Assembly (NCBI GenBank): GCA_015956445.1
Contig: WIUZ02000023.1
Span: 248,001 to 312,000 of the forward strand
Reading direction: 5' to 3'
DNA: 64,000 nucleotides
From: Thelephora terrestris
Taxonomy: Eukaryota; Basidiomycota; Agaricomycetes; Thelephorales; Thelephoraceae
Shown here: positions 51,176-63,863 of the stretch, piece by piece
Layout of the letters: every line of letters starts with the position of its first letter
Numbering within the stretch: the stretch's first letter is position 1
Program-made: the position numbers and the translations under genes
The notes under the pieces: generated by a model
Database searches by the model: none
The model's input: the letters and a program-made list of their open reading frames with translations, nothing else
What the model was told of the DNA's origin: nothing

Positions 51176-52933
51176 ATGGCAGGAGGAGCAGTTGTAACTG
51201 GTAATGGCATTGGGGCCGACGCCCCCAGGAACGTTTGGGCAGGCATTCTTTCTGTGCGTTCGAGCTCTTCGACGTATACCGCCTACGTTCTGACCGGTTC
51301 CACCTGTTTAGACTCTCTTCGCCGCCTTTGGTGGTATTCTCTTCGGTTACGACACCGGCGTTATCTCTGGTGTTCAAACCATGAACGATTGGTTGTGCAC
51401 CTTTGGAAAATACAATTCTGCAACCAACAGTTGCTCCATCACCTCGTCCCAACAGTCTCTCGTCGTTTCCATCTTATCCGCTGGAACCTTCTTTGGTGCT
51501 CTTTTCGCCGCTCCCACTGCCGACTTCCTCGGTAGGCGATACTGTGTCGTTCTTGCCGTCGGCATCTTCGCAATTGGTGTCGCCATGCAAGCCGCTGCTA
51601 CTGCCATTCCTCTCTTCGTCGTTGGTCGTATCTTTGCCGGTTGGGGTGTCGGAATGGTCTCCATGTCGATTCCCATGTACCAATCCGAGTGTTCTCCCAA
51701 ATGGATTCGGTGAGCTTCTCTTGTCATGTCATCTTATCTTCCATGATCACTGACTGGCGCCATCACTAACAGTGGCGCTGTGGTTTCCGGTTACCAATGG
51801 GCAATCACCATCGGCCTCCTTGTCGCCTCAGTCATCAACAATGCTACCAAAGACAAGAACTCTCACGCATCGTGGCGGATCCCCATCACCATTCAGTTCA
51901 TTTGGGGTCTCATTCTCGCCGTCGGCATGATTCTCCTCCCCGAGTCACCCCGATGGCTCATCAAGAAAGGCCGCGACGCCGATGCCGCCCGTTCCCTCTC
52001 TCGTCTCATTTCCCTCTCACCCGACCATCCTGAGCTTCAGTCTGAGCTCGATGAGATCCGTCTTGCCTTTGAGCAGGAGATGGAGTTGGGAGAGTCTTCG
52101 TACCTCGACTGTTTCCGCACCAGCCACAACCAGATCCGCCTCCGTACCCTCACCGGTATCTTCATCATGGCGTTCCAGCAACTCACTGGCATCAACTTCA
52201 TCATCTACTACGGTACCGTTTTCTTCAAGAACTCTGGTATTTCTGACCCCTTCCTGACCACCATCGCCATCAACATCATCAACGTCTTCATGACTCTCCC
52301 CGGAATGTGGGGTGTCGAGAGGTTCGGCCGTAGGAGGCTGCTCTTGGTGGGTGCCGCCGGCATGTGCCTTTGCGAATACCTGGTCGCCATCGTCGGCGTC
52401 ACAATCTCTACCTCGAACATCGCTGGACAGAAGGTTTTGATCGCTTTCGTCTGCATCTACATTGCCTTCTTCGCCTCTACCTGGGGTCCCGTCGCTTGGG
52501 TCGTCACCGGTGAAATCTTCCCTCTCAACATCCGCGCCAAGGCCATGTCCCTTTCCACCGCTTCAAACTGGCTTTGGAACTTTGGTATCGGCTACGCCGT
52601 CCCGTACTTGGTCAACAAGGAGCCAGGTTCTGCCGGTCTGCAGGTGAAGGTGTTCTTCATCTGGGGATCCACTTGTGCCGGATGCTTGTTGTTCACCTAC
52701 TTCTGCGTTCCCGAGGTATTTTTTTACCCATTCCTGGTGCTCGCCGAAAAGCTGATGCCCTTTTGTAGACCAAGGGACTATCGCTCGAACAGATCGACCT
52801 CTTGTACCAGCACACCACCCCGATGCGCTCTGTCGCTTACCGCGCGAAACTCAAACGCGAGGGCGAAGAACTCACGCTTGGAGATGTGCAAGTCAAGCAA
52901 GACTCTGCTTCCGAGCACCAGGAAAAGGCTTGA
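51176..52933 (+). CDS. MFS sugar (hexose) transporter
   Basis: Proton-coupled or facilitative hexose permease of the plasma membrane, 12 predicted TM helices. Signature motifs: FAAFGGILFGYDTGVISG (TM1), TADFLGRRYCVVL (loop 2-3 GRR), VGRIFAGWGVGM, LPESPRWLIKKGRDADA (PESPR), FQQLTGINFIIYYGTVFF (TM7 QQLTGIN), VERFGRRRLLL, WGPVAWVVTGEIFPLNIRAK, and PETKGLSLEQIDLLY (PETKG, formed across the last intron). Introns: after AGILS, inside WI/RGAVV, and between CVPE and TKGLS; the first two flank TM1 and TM4-5. Ends QDSASEHQEKA at 52931-52933, so the longer open frame to 53066 is an unspliced read-through. It resembles fungal high-affinity glucose transporters such as HXT/RGT2-related proteins, without a long C-terminal sensor tail. 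Confidence 0.92.
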
Positions 52934-53734
52934 GATCCTTTTTTCCCCCATCATGAATAATAAACCACGAGCGTCGAACACCTACGGACACGCCGGGCGT
53001 TCCAACATTCTTTGGGTCTCCCTGCTAGATTTTTCTCGTGTCGGCTTCTGGTTTCACCTTTCATAACAGTTCCATAGGTTTGTATGTATCTCCTAAAGTT
53101 TTGCGTCGCTTGCATATCGACTTGTAGTGCATTCGCATATGCTGGAATGTAGATATGATCTGTGGGAAATTGGCTAGAGGATGGCTTGACCGCGGGAATT
53201 CCCACCCATGCCAGCCACTTCATTGACCCAGGAGAATGAAGATTGCCCACGAGAAACCCTCGCCCCCTTGAGCACCACTCCCGAGACCAGCAGGGCCAAA
53301 TCAACTCGCGTAAGATGTGTGGGTGGTGGGCGCAGAAGTTTTTCCCCAGTTTGCGCACACAAAAATTGTGAGTAGAAATCCTCCTGTAGTCCAGGCCAGT
53401 GCCGCCCACCAGAATCTCACTCGTTCATCGAGAGATTTATGACAAGAACCGTGTACGGATAACTAAGGCCCAAGCTGGTGATACGAGGACGGCAGAGGCA
53501 ACTCCCTATCGTCTTATATCTAAACTCGGTTTAAGACACCTGACATCATGCTACAGAATGCCCCCACGTGGAGCATCGTACACGCTGAAGCATCCGGGGG
53601 CATCACAACTCAATCGCAAGCAGGATCCTTGGTGAGGAAATTCACCCCATTTTGTTTGTACGGTGTAATGTAACGAGGGGAAGAAAGCAACAAAGAAGGT
53701 AAAGGATATGAATTAATGGACTAGCAAGCCCCTT
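52934..53734. other. intergenic between convergent genes; nothing seen
   Basis: 3' regions of the transporter and of the ATP synthase alpha gene. No coding frame or repeat that I can support. Confidence 0.4.
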
Positions 53735-55835
<2,101 letters not shown>

Positions 55836-56215
55836 GAAGGAAGGGGAGGTGGATGAAGGAAGAGGAAGAGGTGAGGGTGAGAGTGTTGATGATTTATTTG
55901 TGAGCTGGTACTCGAGTTCACTCTTAACCTCAGAATCCGGCCTCGCCCGAATCCCTTCCCCGTTAATTTCGATCTCCGACACAATCCTTTGATCCCCGTT
56001 CTCGGCGCACCCTTGCAATCCGACGCATGCATATATATCGTCAAAATAATACAGGGATTAAGACTTCCCATGCCATCGCACTCCCGTAGCTAAATTTCCC
56101 ATGTTACCCCCAGAATATTCAAGGGAGGAGTTACCGTGGGAACACAGTCGTGTGTCGGAAAAGCTCAACGTCACGTGTTTCCGCGCTTAGACATTCGCGC
56201 GACTCACTGAGAGCC
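55836..56215. promoter_or_regulatory. 380-bp bidirectional promoter, ATP1 / bL21m
   Basis: This segment separates the divergent start codons of two nuclear genes for mitochondrial proteins. It contains a TATATAT word (about 56032-56038) and a CACGTG-like TCACGTGTTT (about 56171), a possible binding site for a bHLH factor. A shared regulatory region for respiratory-chain and mitochondrial-translation genes is an inference. Confidence 0.45.
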
Positions 56216-56735
56216 ATGGCCAATTTACTGGGTGACTCTTTTTCTTCCTCCAGCCTTGGGCTCACAAATACTGAGAATTTTTGCTACAGGGAACTCTCTG
56301 TCTTTTTCATTGAGACAGACCTCTTTGAGATGTCTCCATACCCAGCCATCCTCGACTACTTCCGCGCTAGCCCTCATCCGCTCCCAGCCGTCACAATATG
56401 CCGTCGCTGCAGTCGCTGGCAAAAAATACCTCTTGGCCCCCCGAGACCTCTTGACAGTCCCAAGATTGAACGACGTCGCGGTGGGAGATGTCCTCGGACT
56501 GGACAGCGTCCATGAACTTGGGTCACGCGAATACACCCTCCGAGGCACACCGCACCTCACGCCCGATGTGGTCAAAATCTCCGCCACCGTTGTCGAACAC
56601 ACCAAGGGGCAAATGGAATTCATCGTGAAGAAGAAGCGGAGAAAGGGGTACAAAAAGACCATCCAGCACAAACAGACCTACACGCGCCTGCGAATCGGAC
56701 CATTCGAGTTCCCACAACAACAGACACAATCATAG
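56216..56735 (+). CDS. mitochondrial large-subunit ribosomal protein bL21m
   Basis: Exon 1 is 16 nt (ATG GCC AAT TTA CTG G, 56216-56231). A 58-nt intron ending GCTACAG leads to GNSLSFSLRQTSLRCLHTQP, a presequence rich in Ser/Arg/Leu, then SQYAVAAVAGKKYLLAPRDL, VGDVLGLDSVHELGSREY and VVKISATVVEHTKGQ. The bL21 hallmark follows: FIVKKKRRKGYKKTIQHKQ and TYTRLRI. 153 residues. The YAVA.VGGKQY-like start and the basic RR.GY.K..GH.Q.YT...I end are the family fingerprint (yeast Mrpl49). Head-to-head with ATP1. Confidence 0.9.
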
Positions 56736-57132
56736 TACTACTTTATTACAAGCATCGCATAGAACATCAGCTAATCGCATACCGTATTCGTGCCCTTTCC
56801 GCCGCTCGTTCGTTGGGTTTACTTCCTGGCGAGGGTCGGCCCATGGTGTGATCGACTTGCTTTCTGACGGTCTCTCGCTTCCTTGACACGGTCCCCAGCG
56901 AGTTCGTGTCATTTTGCTGTAGCAGGAGTATATGCGGTCGTGCGTTTCGCTCAGCGGTTTGCCTCCGGATTCTCTCAACAAATGTCAGTTGATGGCCCTC
57001 CGGTGACTGAGAGTCTCCTGAGGCATTGATCACCTGCAGCAACCAGGGCCGGCCGCAAGCGAACCTCTTTGCTAAACAGAAGATGTCGATCATTCCTTGA
57101 CCGGAAACATTGTTTTGGGTTTTTCTTATATA

Positions 57133-58789
57133 ATGCAGGACATCGCCACCCCCCAGTCCCTTCTCTCCGACCCCTACCCTGGGGCTTTCACCGACTTCTA
57201 CGGCCTACCCAGCAACCCTCGCTGCGTCTTCAAAACAGGCAAAGCCTGGCCTGTGCGCACGGGTCCCGAGGCGCAGCGCATTCTACGAGAGGCCCGCCCC
57301 GTCTGCGACCATCCGATGCAGGACCGCTGGCTCAAGATTGGCCAGCTCATCTACAAGCACCTTGACTCCCGCGATGTCGAGTGGTCGTCGGTTGACCCCG
57401 TCCGTTTTGCCGAGGCAGGGAAACAGGAGGTCAGTGTGCTCCATCTCTGGATAGGGGTGATTCCTGGGACTCTCGCCTTCGAGGCTGCAAAGGAGGCAGC
57501 CAAGGGCTGCAAGGACATTCTGGCTCGAGAGGGGTTCCCCGACGTCGAGGTTGCATTCCGCGAATCTGTTGTCACCCAGTCTGTTGGCCCAAAGCTTCTC
57601 TCCTTCGACCCCCCTGTCGACCCCGTCCCCGAGCTTCGTAGCCCCTTCACTCCCACGCTTGGCATCCAGATCGCTCCGCTAGAGACACCTTTCTACGAAG
57701 GCACGGGTGCCGTCTACCTCCGAGAGGGCGGCGAGAGCGGCCGCGTCTTCCTTCTCACCGCCAACCACGTCGCTCGCCCACCTCCCGTACACCATAACCA
57801 GCCCCTATCGCGCAAGCACAGCAGCCAGCCTCGTGAGGAGATCATCGTTCTTGGTACCAATGCCTACACCGATGTCATCAATCGTATGATGAGCACCATC
57901 CGCCACGAACTTCTCTCCATCAAGACATGGAACGCTGAGATTAAGAGGTTGGGTCCGTTCGTCGAGGGCGAGGAGCGCAAGAGGACTCGCGCGCGCAAGA
58001 ATTACGAGGACTTGGTGGAGAAGGCGAACAGGAACATCGAGGACGTAAACGAGATCCACAACGAAGTCACCAAGCACTGGACGGCTCCGAACCAGCGCAT
58101 GATTGGTTACGTCGTCCACGCCCCTGCCATTGCCGTCGACGATGGCCCCAAGCGCTTCACCCGGGACTGGGCCCTGATCGACCTCTACCGCGACAAGATC
58201 GACTGGGACACTTTCCAGGGCAACAAAATTTTTGTCGGTACGTTTCCATCTTATCTTGGCAAAACCATCTCCGGTTCTAGTGTATCCAGGCGGCAAGATT
58301 TCGCCGCCCGACTTTATCCTCAAGATGCACCCTCACCCTGAGGGCCGGTCCGACTTTAAGTACCCCCCCGGTGGGCTCCTTCAGGTCAAAGGGGTCGTAA
58401 AGGACGACGAGCTCCGCAAGCCGCAGCAGCTCGATGCCAGCGGTGAGAAATGTCTGATCGTCGTCAAAAACGGAAAGACCACAGGCACCACTCTTGGTCG
58501 CCTCAGCGGTATGGAGTCGTTCATTCGCACCTACCACGAGCACGGCATCAAGAAGACGTCCATCGAAATCGCCGTCTACCCTTACAGCAACAAGGACGGC
58601 GCCTTTTCTGCTCCCGGCGACTCTGGCTCCATAGTGGTCGACTCGAAGGGCCGGGTTGTTGGGCTGCTCGTTGCCGGTGCCGGCGCGAACAAAATGACCG
58701 ACGTCACGTACCTCACCCCCTACTGGTGGATCGAAGAGCAGATGAAGATGGAGTATCCTGACATCTTCCTCTACGAAATCGTCAACTAG
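57133..58789 (+). CDS. trypsin-fold serine peptidase-like protein
   Basis: Start at ATG 57133 (MQDIATPQSLLSDPYPGAF); an in-frame upstream start at 57097 is less likely. One intron at about 58238-58288 joins IFVG to GKISPPDFILKM. An N-terminal domain of unknown type (FKTGKAWPVRTGPEAQR, WSSVDPVRFAEAGKQEV) is followed by a chymotrypsin-like layout. Elements are YEGTGAVYLREGGESG, LLTANHVARPP (candidate catalytic His), a long charged helical insertion (EERKRTRARKNYEDLVEKAN), RDWALIDLYRDKIDW (candidate Asp), and FSAPGDSGSIVVDSKGRVVG (GDSGS nucleophile). The end is MKMEYPDIFLYEIVN. No signal peptide, so it is probably intracellular. The triad order His-Asp-Ser is complete, but activity is an inference. 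A 3' relic of a second copy lies at 62018-62255. Confidence 0.65.
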
Positions 58790-58943
58790 GTTCGCCGTCT
58801 CGTAGTCTAGATGACAGGTGTTTGGGGGCCTTATCCGGTATATAAAAACCAAATAGCTGGTCGATATCTACCGATATGTTCTGGGGACATTGAGTTATGG
58901 TTGACTCAGTCTTTGCCTCGCTTCCATCTTCCCCTCTGCAACG

Positions 58944-59276
58944 ATGAGCAGCCTTCTCAACGACAGCATTTGCTATGCTCTCAACTTTGGAGCATCACCA
59001 ATGATACCGTTGAGAATCGTTGAACGCTACCTCTACACTATCAATCCACCAGTTCATGCGAGCTCAGAACTCACCACCAATGGGGAAAATTACCTCGGTG
59101 AGTTTAGTCGGCCACTTTCTATCCCTCAATACGCAACGTTAACACAACGTTGTCGTGTTTCTCCTGGATTGTCCTCAATATTGAGCCTTGCGATGTTTGG
59201 CAGCCGGACAACCAGTCGTTCAACACGATTGATGTCACACCCCACGTCGGATTATATTCGGCCGCGTATATCATAA
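58944..59276 (+). CDS. doubtful small hypothetical gene
   Basis: ATG at 58944 opens MSSLLNDSICYALNFGASP, MIPLRIVERYLYTINPP, SSELTTNGENYLG, followed by a perfect GTGAGT donor. A second protein-like stretch in another frame just downstream (FSWIVLNIEPCDVWQPDNQS, FNTIDVTPHVGLYSA, IHERTPNHGTRKEKK) looks like its continuation, but I found no acceptor that joins them. The first half is absent from unit 2 while the second survives there (DTIDVTPDVGFYSALYTKIH), which suggests a real gene whose second copy lost its 5' end. No domain recognised. Confidence 0.35.
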   Translation: MSSLLNDSICYALNFGASPMIPLRIVERYLYTINPPVHASSELTTNGENYLGEFSRPLSIPQYATLTQRCRVSPGLSSILSLAMFGSRTTSRSTRLMSHPTSDYIRPRIS

Positions 59277-59386
59277 TACACGAGCGAACGCCAAACCATG
59301 GGACCCGGAAGGAAAAAAAAACAAACTGGGTCAGTTCAGATGCCCAACGCAGTCAGTCGACTTCGACATCCCTCAGACCTCTAACT

Positions 59387-60711
59387 TTAAACTTCATCAC
59401 AGTGAAAGTCAACCATTGCCACAGCTCCAGCAGCAGGCTCGCCAGGTGCCTTTCCGTCGCCCCCATGCACCGAATCTACCGTACGTCCGTCAGGGAGAGT
59501 CGTGCCGCTGCTCATTGACTCCCATGGTTTCCTGGCAACAACCGAACCGGCGGTCCCGGAAATAACGGTACTGTCCGAGAAAGCTCTCCGGTTGGCAACT
59601 CTTATGATGATGAGGAAGGGTGCGATGACCTGCCAGCCATGATCAGACAACGATGGCCTACACTTGGAAAAAGTAAACGGAGCACAAACCTGAACGTCGG
59701 CGAGGAGCAGCAGGAAGGTGTACTCGACGTAGTTCCTGGCACCCCACGGCGCGATAAATAATATCAAGGTAGCACCGTAAAGGGCACAAGATTCGATAAG
59801 CATCGTGGCGACGGTCACGTACGTTCGGCTACTTAGAGCCCCTCCCATCTTTCGAATCTTCCTGTTGTGTAAGAACAGCCGTGCGACAATCATGAATGTC
59901 AGGAGGACGTTTAACAAGAGGGTGATCGAAAACCACGAAATCCCGAAGTTTCGTATGGCGTTAGAGTACCGGGCGGTGCTGTCTGGTTGGGCGACCTCGT
60001 AGTTAGTCGCTATACCCATCGCTGCATCGGAGAGGTTAATCGAGAGTGTCGCTGTGGCCTTGAGGAGAGCTCGAGTACGAACCTACAGAGGCAAGGTACA
60101 TCACACATGGGAAGGCGATGACCCAGAAGTTCTTGGAATAGATAACGTAGCAACGATAGAGCTGTGTGAGTGGCTGGGGTTAGATGGCACCTGGATAGCT
60201 GCTCGGTAAGACAGCTCACTAAAAGTCCATCGGCCAACCAATTATTCACGGGGAACAGGAAGTTGGCGATAAAACCGATCGGTTTCGAGTAGAGGGTGAA
60301 CTGGTATCCAAAAGGCCCTGGAGGCGCCACATTGCTTCCGGGGAACGCTCGGTTATCGACGTAGGAAATGGATTGAATATCGAGGTTCATCGCGATGAAC
60401 GTCGTGATGATTGAGAACATGGCCACGGTGTAGGCCACGAGTCCCCACCTGATCCCCTCCATTGCGCGGTTGACGGGATTAAATAAGGCGCTCATACATT
60501 GGAAGAAGAGAACGATGACGACCCCTAGAGATACGGAATGACCGGGACCAGGTGAAGACAGGTAGACAGACTCCGGGTCGTTCGACGTACCGTAGAATAT
60601 CGCACCGAGAAAGATTCCGGCAAAATTCTCCTTCTCTGTAAGATACAGCCAGTGCGGAATCTGGGGAGCGTTAGGATTATTGGTCCAGGGCTTCCCTGAA
60701 GAGTCGGCCAT
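59387..60711 (-). CDS. seven-TM membrane protein, copy 1
   Basis: Starts at ATG 60711 (MADSSGKPWTNNPNAPQIPH). Exon 1 ends FLGAIFYG at a GTACGT donor; exon 2 reads VVIVLFFQCMSALFNPVNRA, WGLVAYTVAMFSIITTFIAM, QSISYVDNRAFPGS, NFLFPVNNWLADGLL. Then LYRCYVIYSKNFWVIAFPCV, MYLASVAMGIATNYEV, WFSITLLLNVLLTFMIVARL, TVATMLIESCALYGATLILF, YTFLLLLADVQVIAPFLIII, RVANRRAF, and a Ser/Gly-rich cytosolic tail ending DFHCDEV. Five short introns. Seven hydrophobic stretches with an extracellular-looking N-terminus. From memory this is a lineage-expanded agaricomycete family of unknown function that could be receptor-like; no G-protein motif is visible. A TTATAA word lies about 95 bp upstream. Confidence 0.75.
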
Positions 60712-60893
60712 GGCTCAGTTGCTTGCAGCTGGAGGAAGGGGTGTCGGCGAAGGAAGGGGATCAAGTCTAAGGCAGAGGATCTGGGAGAGAGATGGATAAA
60801 CCGGGGTTATAAGTACCCGAGAGCCAAATTGAAACGCTGAACGTACATGCAATGTGCAGTGACTCGGAGATACGATTATCAGCACCAGCGAGG

Positions 60894-61699
60894 GTTCCCT
60901 TTGGTTTACAAAGTTTCCCACAGGATACAGCGCCCGGTCGCCGCTCGAGCTGCGGATCCCCTCATCAAGTCAAGAGCTGAATAGGGTGCGATAAGTATTG
61001 GACAGCAGTGTGCGCTTATGAGTACCGATCTGGCACACAAGCTTGACACAAGCTCAGCTGAGGTGATCGCTTCGACCGCGCGGGAGCGACTCGGACGTCA
61101 ATCAGACAAGAACTTGCGCCCGGGGAGAGAAAGTAAGGCCAAGCTGTTGCTGGCTGTGCCCTAGCATGTTTTTGCCCCGTTTTGATACAAATCTCCCTCT
61201 CCCGAGTCGCACCTGACTCCCGGAATGGGCAGCATTGGACGTGGAATGTAGGGTTGTCGCTCGCTCCGTTTTAGTGACGAAGCTTCCCGCACGCTCGCTT
61301 GCCGCGTGCGTCGGGACAACTTTCACGCACATTTAGAGCCGCTTTCAACAGGTACCATCCGTTTCGGATGCACCATGTATCCGGTGAAATGTGCGGTTGA
61401 GCGAGCTTCCCCATGAATGAGTCGGAATGACCGTGATCTGGCAGAAGAATGAAACGCGCTCTTGCATCACCAACACCCCCGATGGGCGGCTTGCCGTCGG
61501 TGTTCCTCCGCTGTGGATTCCCGCTCTCCTCCCCCCCGGCCATTGCCCATGATCTGGTGGTGGGCAGCGCGGGCCATCCGATAGTACCTCCCTTGGTCAA
61601 CGAGGTTCGCCCGCACCGCCGTTCCCGTTGATGGGTGAGCTCAGGGCGCTGGGGGCGCCGGGGGTTTCTTGGGCCTCTGACTCACATCCTCAATTTACT
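60894..61699. other. spacer between the two duplication units; nothing seen
   Basis: Contains short open frames but no recognised protein. It precedes the quinone-oxidoreductase fragment. Confidence 0.35.
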
Positions 61700-61707
61700 T
61701 CGTTGGG

Positions 61708-62012
61708 TCACTCACCAGTCTTTATGATCAATTTTCCAGTTGACTTTCCGCGAGTCAAGTCGGTCCGGGCTTGTTGCACACCCTCCGCGGTGAAAGGATA
61801 CTCGTGGAAGATGTTGATTTTCACGATACCCTTGCCCAAAAAATCGAAGAAAAGCTTAGTAGTGAGTGCCTCCCTCGGGAGTGACCATGTAGTTCCCAAC
61901 TATCGGACGGAGAAGTTTTGATGTTTTTCTCCGAAAGCTTGAAGAGCGAGAATAGTGGGACCGGACCGGAAGCATTGCCGAAAGTGACGAGCGTTCCTTT
62001 CCTCTTCAACAA
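61708..62012 (-). pseudogene. zeta-crystallin-like quinone oxidoreductase, 3' fragment
   Basis: The minus strand reads LKRKGTLVTFGNASGPVPLF and SLFKLSEKNIK. Then, in shifted frames, LLRPIVGNYMVTPE, LFFDFLGKGIVKINIFHEYP, FTAEGVQQARTDLTRGKSTG and KLIIKTG. This is the end of an NADPH:quinone oxidoreductase of the MDR superfamily (the GNASG turn after strand F and the 'H..LE.R.T.GK.V' finish). At least two frame changes are needed within 300 bp and the upstream two-thirds is missing, so it is a relic. Its edge coincides with the left edge of duplication unit 2. Confidence 0.7.
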
Positions 62013-62017
62013 TATGT

Positions 62018-62255
62018 ATGATTGTCGTCAAGAACGGAAAGACCACAGGCACCACCGTGTGACACTCTGGCTCCATGTGGGTGGCCATGGCATAGTGATC
62101 GACACGAGGGGCCGGGTTGCCGGGGTTGTCGGGCTGCTTCAATTGCCGGTGCCGCCGAAAAGATCAACGTCACGTGCCTCACTCCCTACCCGTGGATCGA
62201 AGAGCAGATGAAGATGGAGTATCCTGACATCTTCCTCTACGAAATCGTCAACTAG
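62018..62255 (+). pseudogene. 3' relic of the trypsin-fold peptidase gene
   Basis: Matches the last part of the intact gene: the words ATTGTCGTCAAGAACGGAAA at about 62028, then a jump to ACTCTGGCTCCATG, and the common end TPYPWIEEQMKMEYPDIFLY. An internal deletion of roughly 130 bp and small indels remove the GDSGS loop context and shift frames. Only the last 25 codons keep the original reading, including the stop at 62253-62255. Confidence 0.8.
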
Positions 62256-62539
62256 GTTCGTCGTCTGGTAGCCTAGATGCAATGTGTCTGAGAGCATTAT
62301 CCGATACATAAAACCTAAATAGCTGGTCGATATCTACCAATATGTTCTGGTGATGTTTGACTCAGCCTTTACCTCGTTCGACACAATTGATGTCACGCCA
62401 GACGTGGGATTCTATTCAGCCTTGTATACAAAAATACACGAGCGAACGCCAAACCATGGGACCCGGAAGGAAAAACAGACTGGGTCAGTTCGGATGCCCA
62501 ACGCATCTGTCGATTTCGACATCCCTCAAACCTTCAGCT

Positions 62540-63863
62540 TCAGACTTCATCACAGTGAAAGTCAACCGTTGCCACAGCTCCAGCAGCAGGCTCGCCAAGT
62601 GCCTTTCCATCGCTCCCATGCATCGAGTTTACCATACGTCCGTCAGGGAGAGTCGCGCCGCTGCTCATTGACTCTCGTGGTTTCCTGACCATAAGCGAAC
62701 CGGTGGTCCCGGAAATGGCATTGCTGTCCGCGAAGGCTCTCCGGTTGGCGACTCTTATGATGATGAGGAAGGGTGCGATGACCTGCCAGCCACGATCAGA
62801 CAACGATGGCCAAAACTCGCGGTAAACCGCAGCACATACCTGAACGTTGGCGAGGAGCAGCAGGAAGGTATACTCGACGTAAACCCTGGCACCCCACGGT
62901 GCGATAAACAATATCAAGGTAGCAGCGTAAAGGGCACAAGATTCGATAAGCATCGCGGCGACGGTCACGTGCGTTTGGCTACTTAGGGCCGGGGCCCCTC
63001 CCATATTTCGAATCTTCCTGTTGTGCAAAAACAACCGTGCGGCCATCATGAACGTCAGGAGGGCGTTTAGCGAAAGGGTGATCGAAAGCCATGAAATCTC
63101 GAAGTGACGTATGGCGTTAGAGTACCGGGCGGTGCTGTCTGGTCGGGCGACCTCGTAGTTGGTCGCTATACTCATCGCTGCATCGGAGAGGTTAGTCGAG
63201 AGTGTCGCTGCGGCCTTGAGGAGGGCTCGAGTACGGACCTACAGAGGCAAGGTACATCACACATGGGAAGGCGATGACCCAGAAATTCTTGGAATAGATA
63301 ACGTAGCAACGGTAGAGCTGTGTGAGTGGCTGGGGTTAGACACCTGGATAGCTACTTGGTAAGAAAACTCACTAAAAGGCCATCGGCCAACCAATTATTT
63401 AAGGAGAACAGGAAGTTGGGGATAATACTGATCGGTTTCGAGTAGAGGGTGAACTGGTATCCAAAAGGCCCTGGAGGCGCCACATTGCTTCCGGGGAACG
63501 CTCTGTTATCGACGTAGGAAACGGATTGAATATCGAGGTCCATCGCGATGAGCGTCGTAACAATCGAGAACATGGCCACGGTGTAGGCCACGAGTCCCCA
63601 CCTGATCCCCTCCATTGCGCGGTTGACGGGATTAAATAAGGCGCCCATACATTGGAAGAAGAGAACGATGACGACCCCTAGAGATACGGAATGACCGGAC
63701 CAGGTGAGGACAGGTAGACAGACTCCGGGTCGTTCGACGTACCGTAGAATATCGCACCGAGAAAGATTCCGGCAAAATTCTCCTTCTCTGCAACATACAG
63801 CCAGTGTGGGATCTGAGGAGCGTTAGGATTATTGGCCAAGGGCTCCCCTGAAGAATCGGCCAT
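62540..63863 (-). CDS. seven-TM membrane protein, copy 2
   Basis: Paralogue of the copy at 59387-60711, with the same exon plan. Starts MADSSGEPLANNPNAPQIPH at 63863. The frame appears to break after SSPGP because of a one-base deletion, but that base lies inside the first intron (GTACGT donor after FLGAIFYG, TCTCTAG acceptor before VVIVLFFQCMGALF), so the protein is intact. Substitutions are scattered, with a change in the loop read as VYREFWPSLSDRGWQ that is again intronic. The C-terminal tail differs most (SNAISGTTGSLMVRKPRES). Both copies appear functional as genes. Confidence 0.72.

Larger units (their letters stand above)
58444..60893. repeat. segmental duplication, unit 1
   Basis: Direct duplicate of 62018-64000. 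It covers the 3' end of the protease gene, a 313-bp block missing from unit 2 (about 58905-59215), and the whole 7-TM gene with its 5' flank. Offsets are 3466 bp at the protease stop and 3152-3153 bp along the 7-TM gene. Exons of the 7-TM gene are about 93-95% identical by eye. Confidence 0.85.

Noticed and set aside
51894-53066. Sugar transporter continuing to 53066
   Set aside because: That extension reads through the last intron; splicing restores PETKGLSLEQ and a stop at 52933.
63678-63863. Frameshift inactivating the second 7-TM gene
   Set aside because: The missing base lies between a GTACGT donor and a TCTCTAG acceptor; splicing gives the same protein as copy 1.
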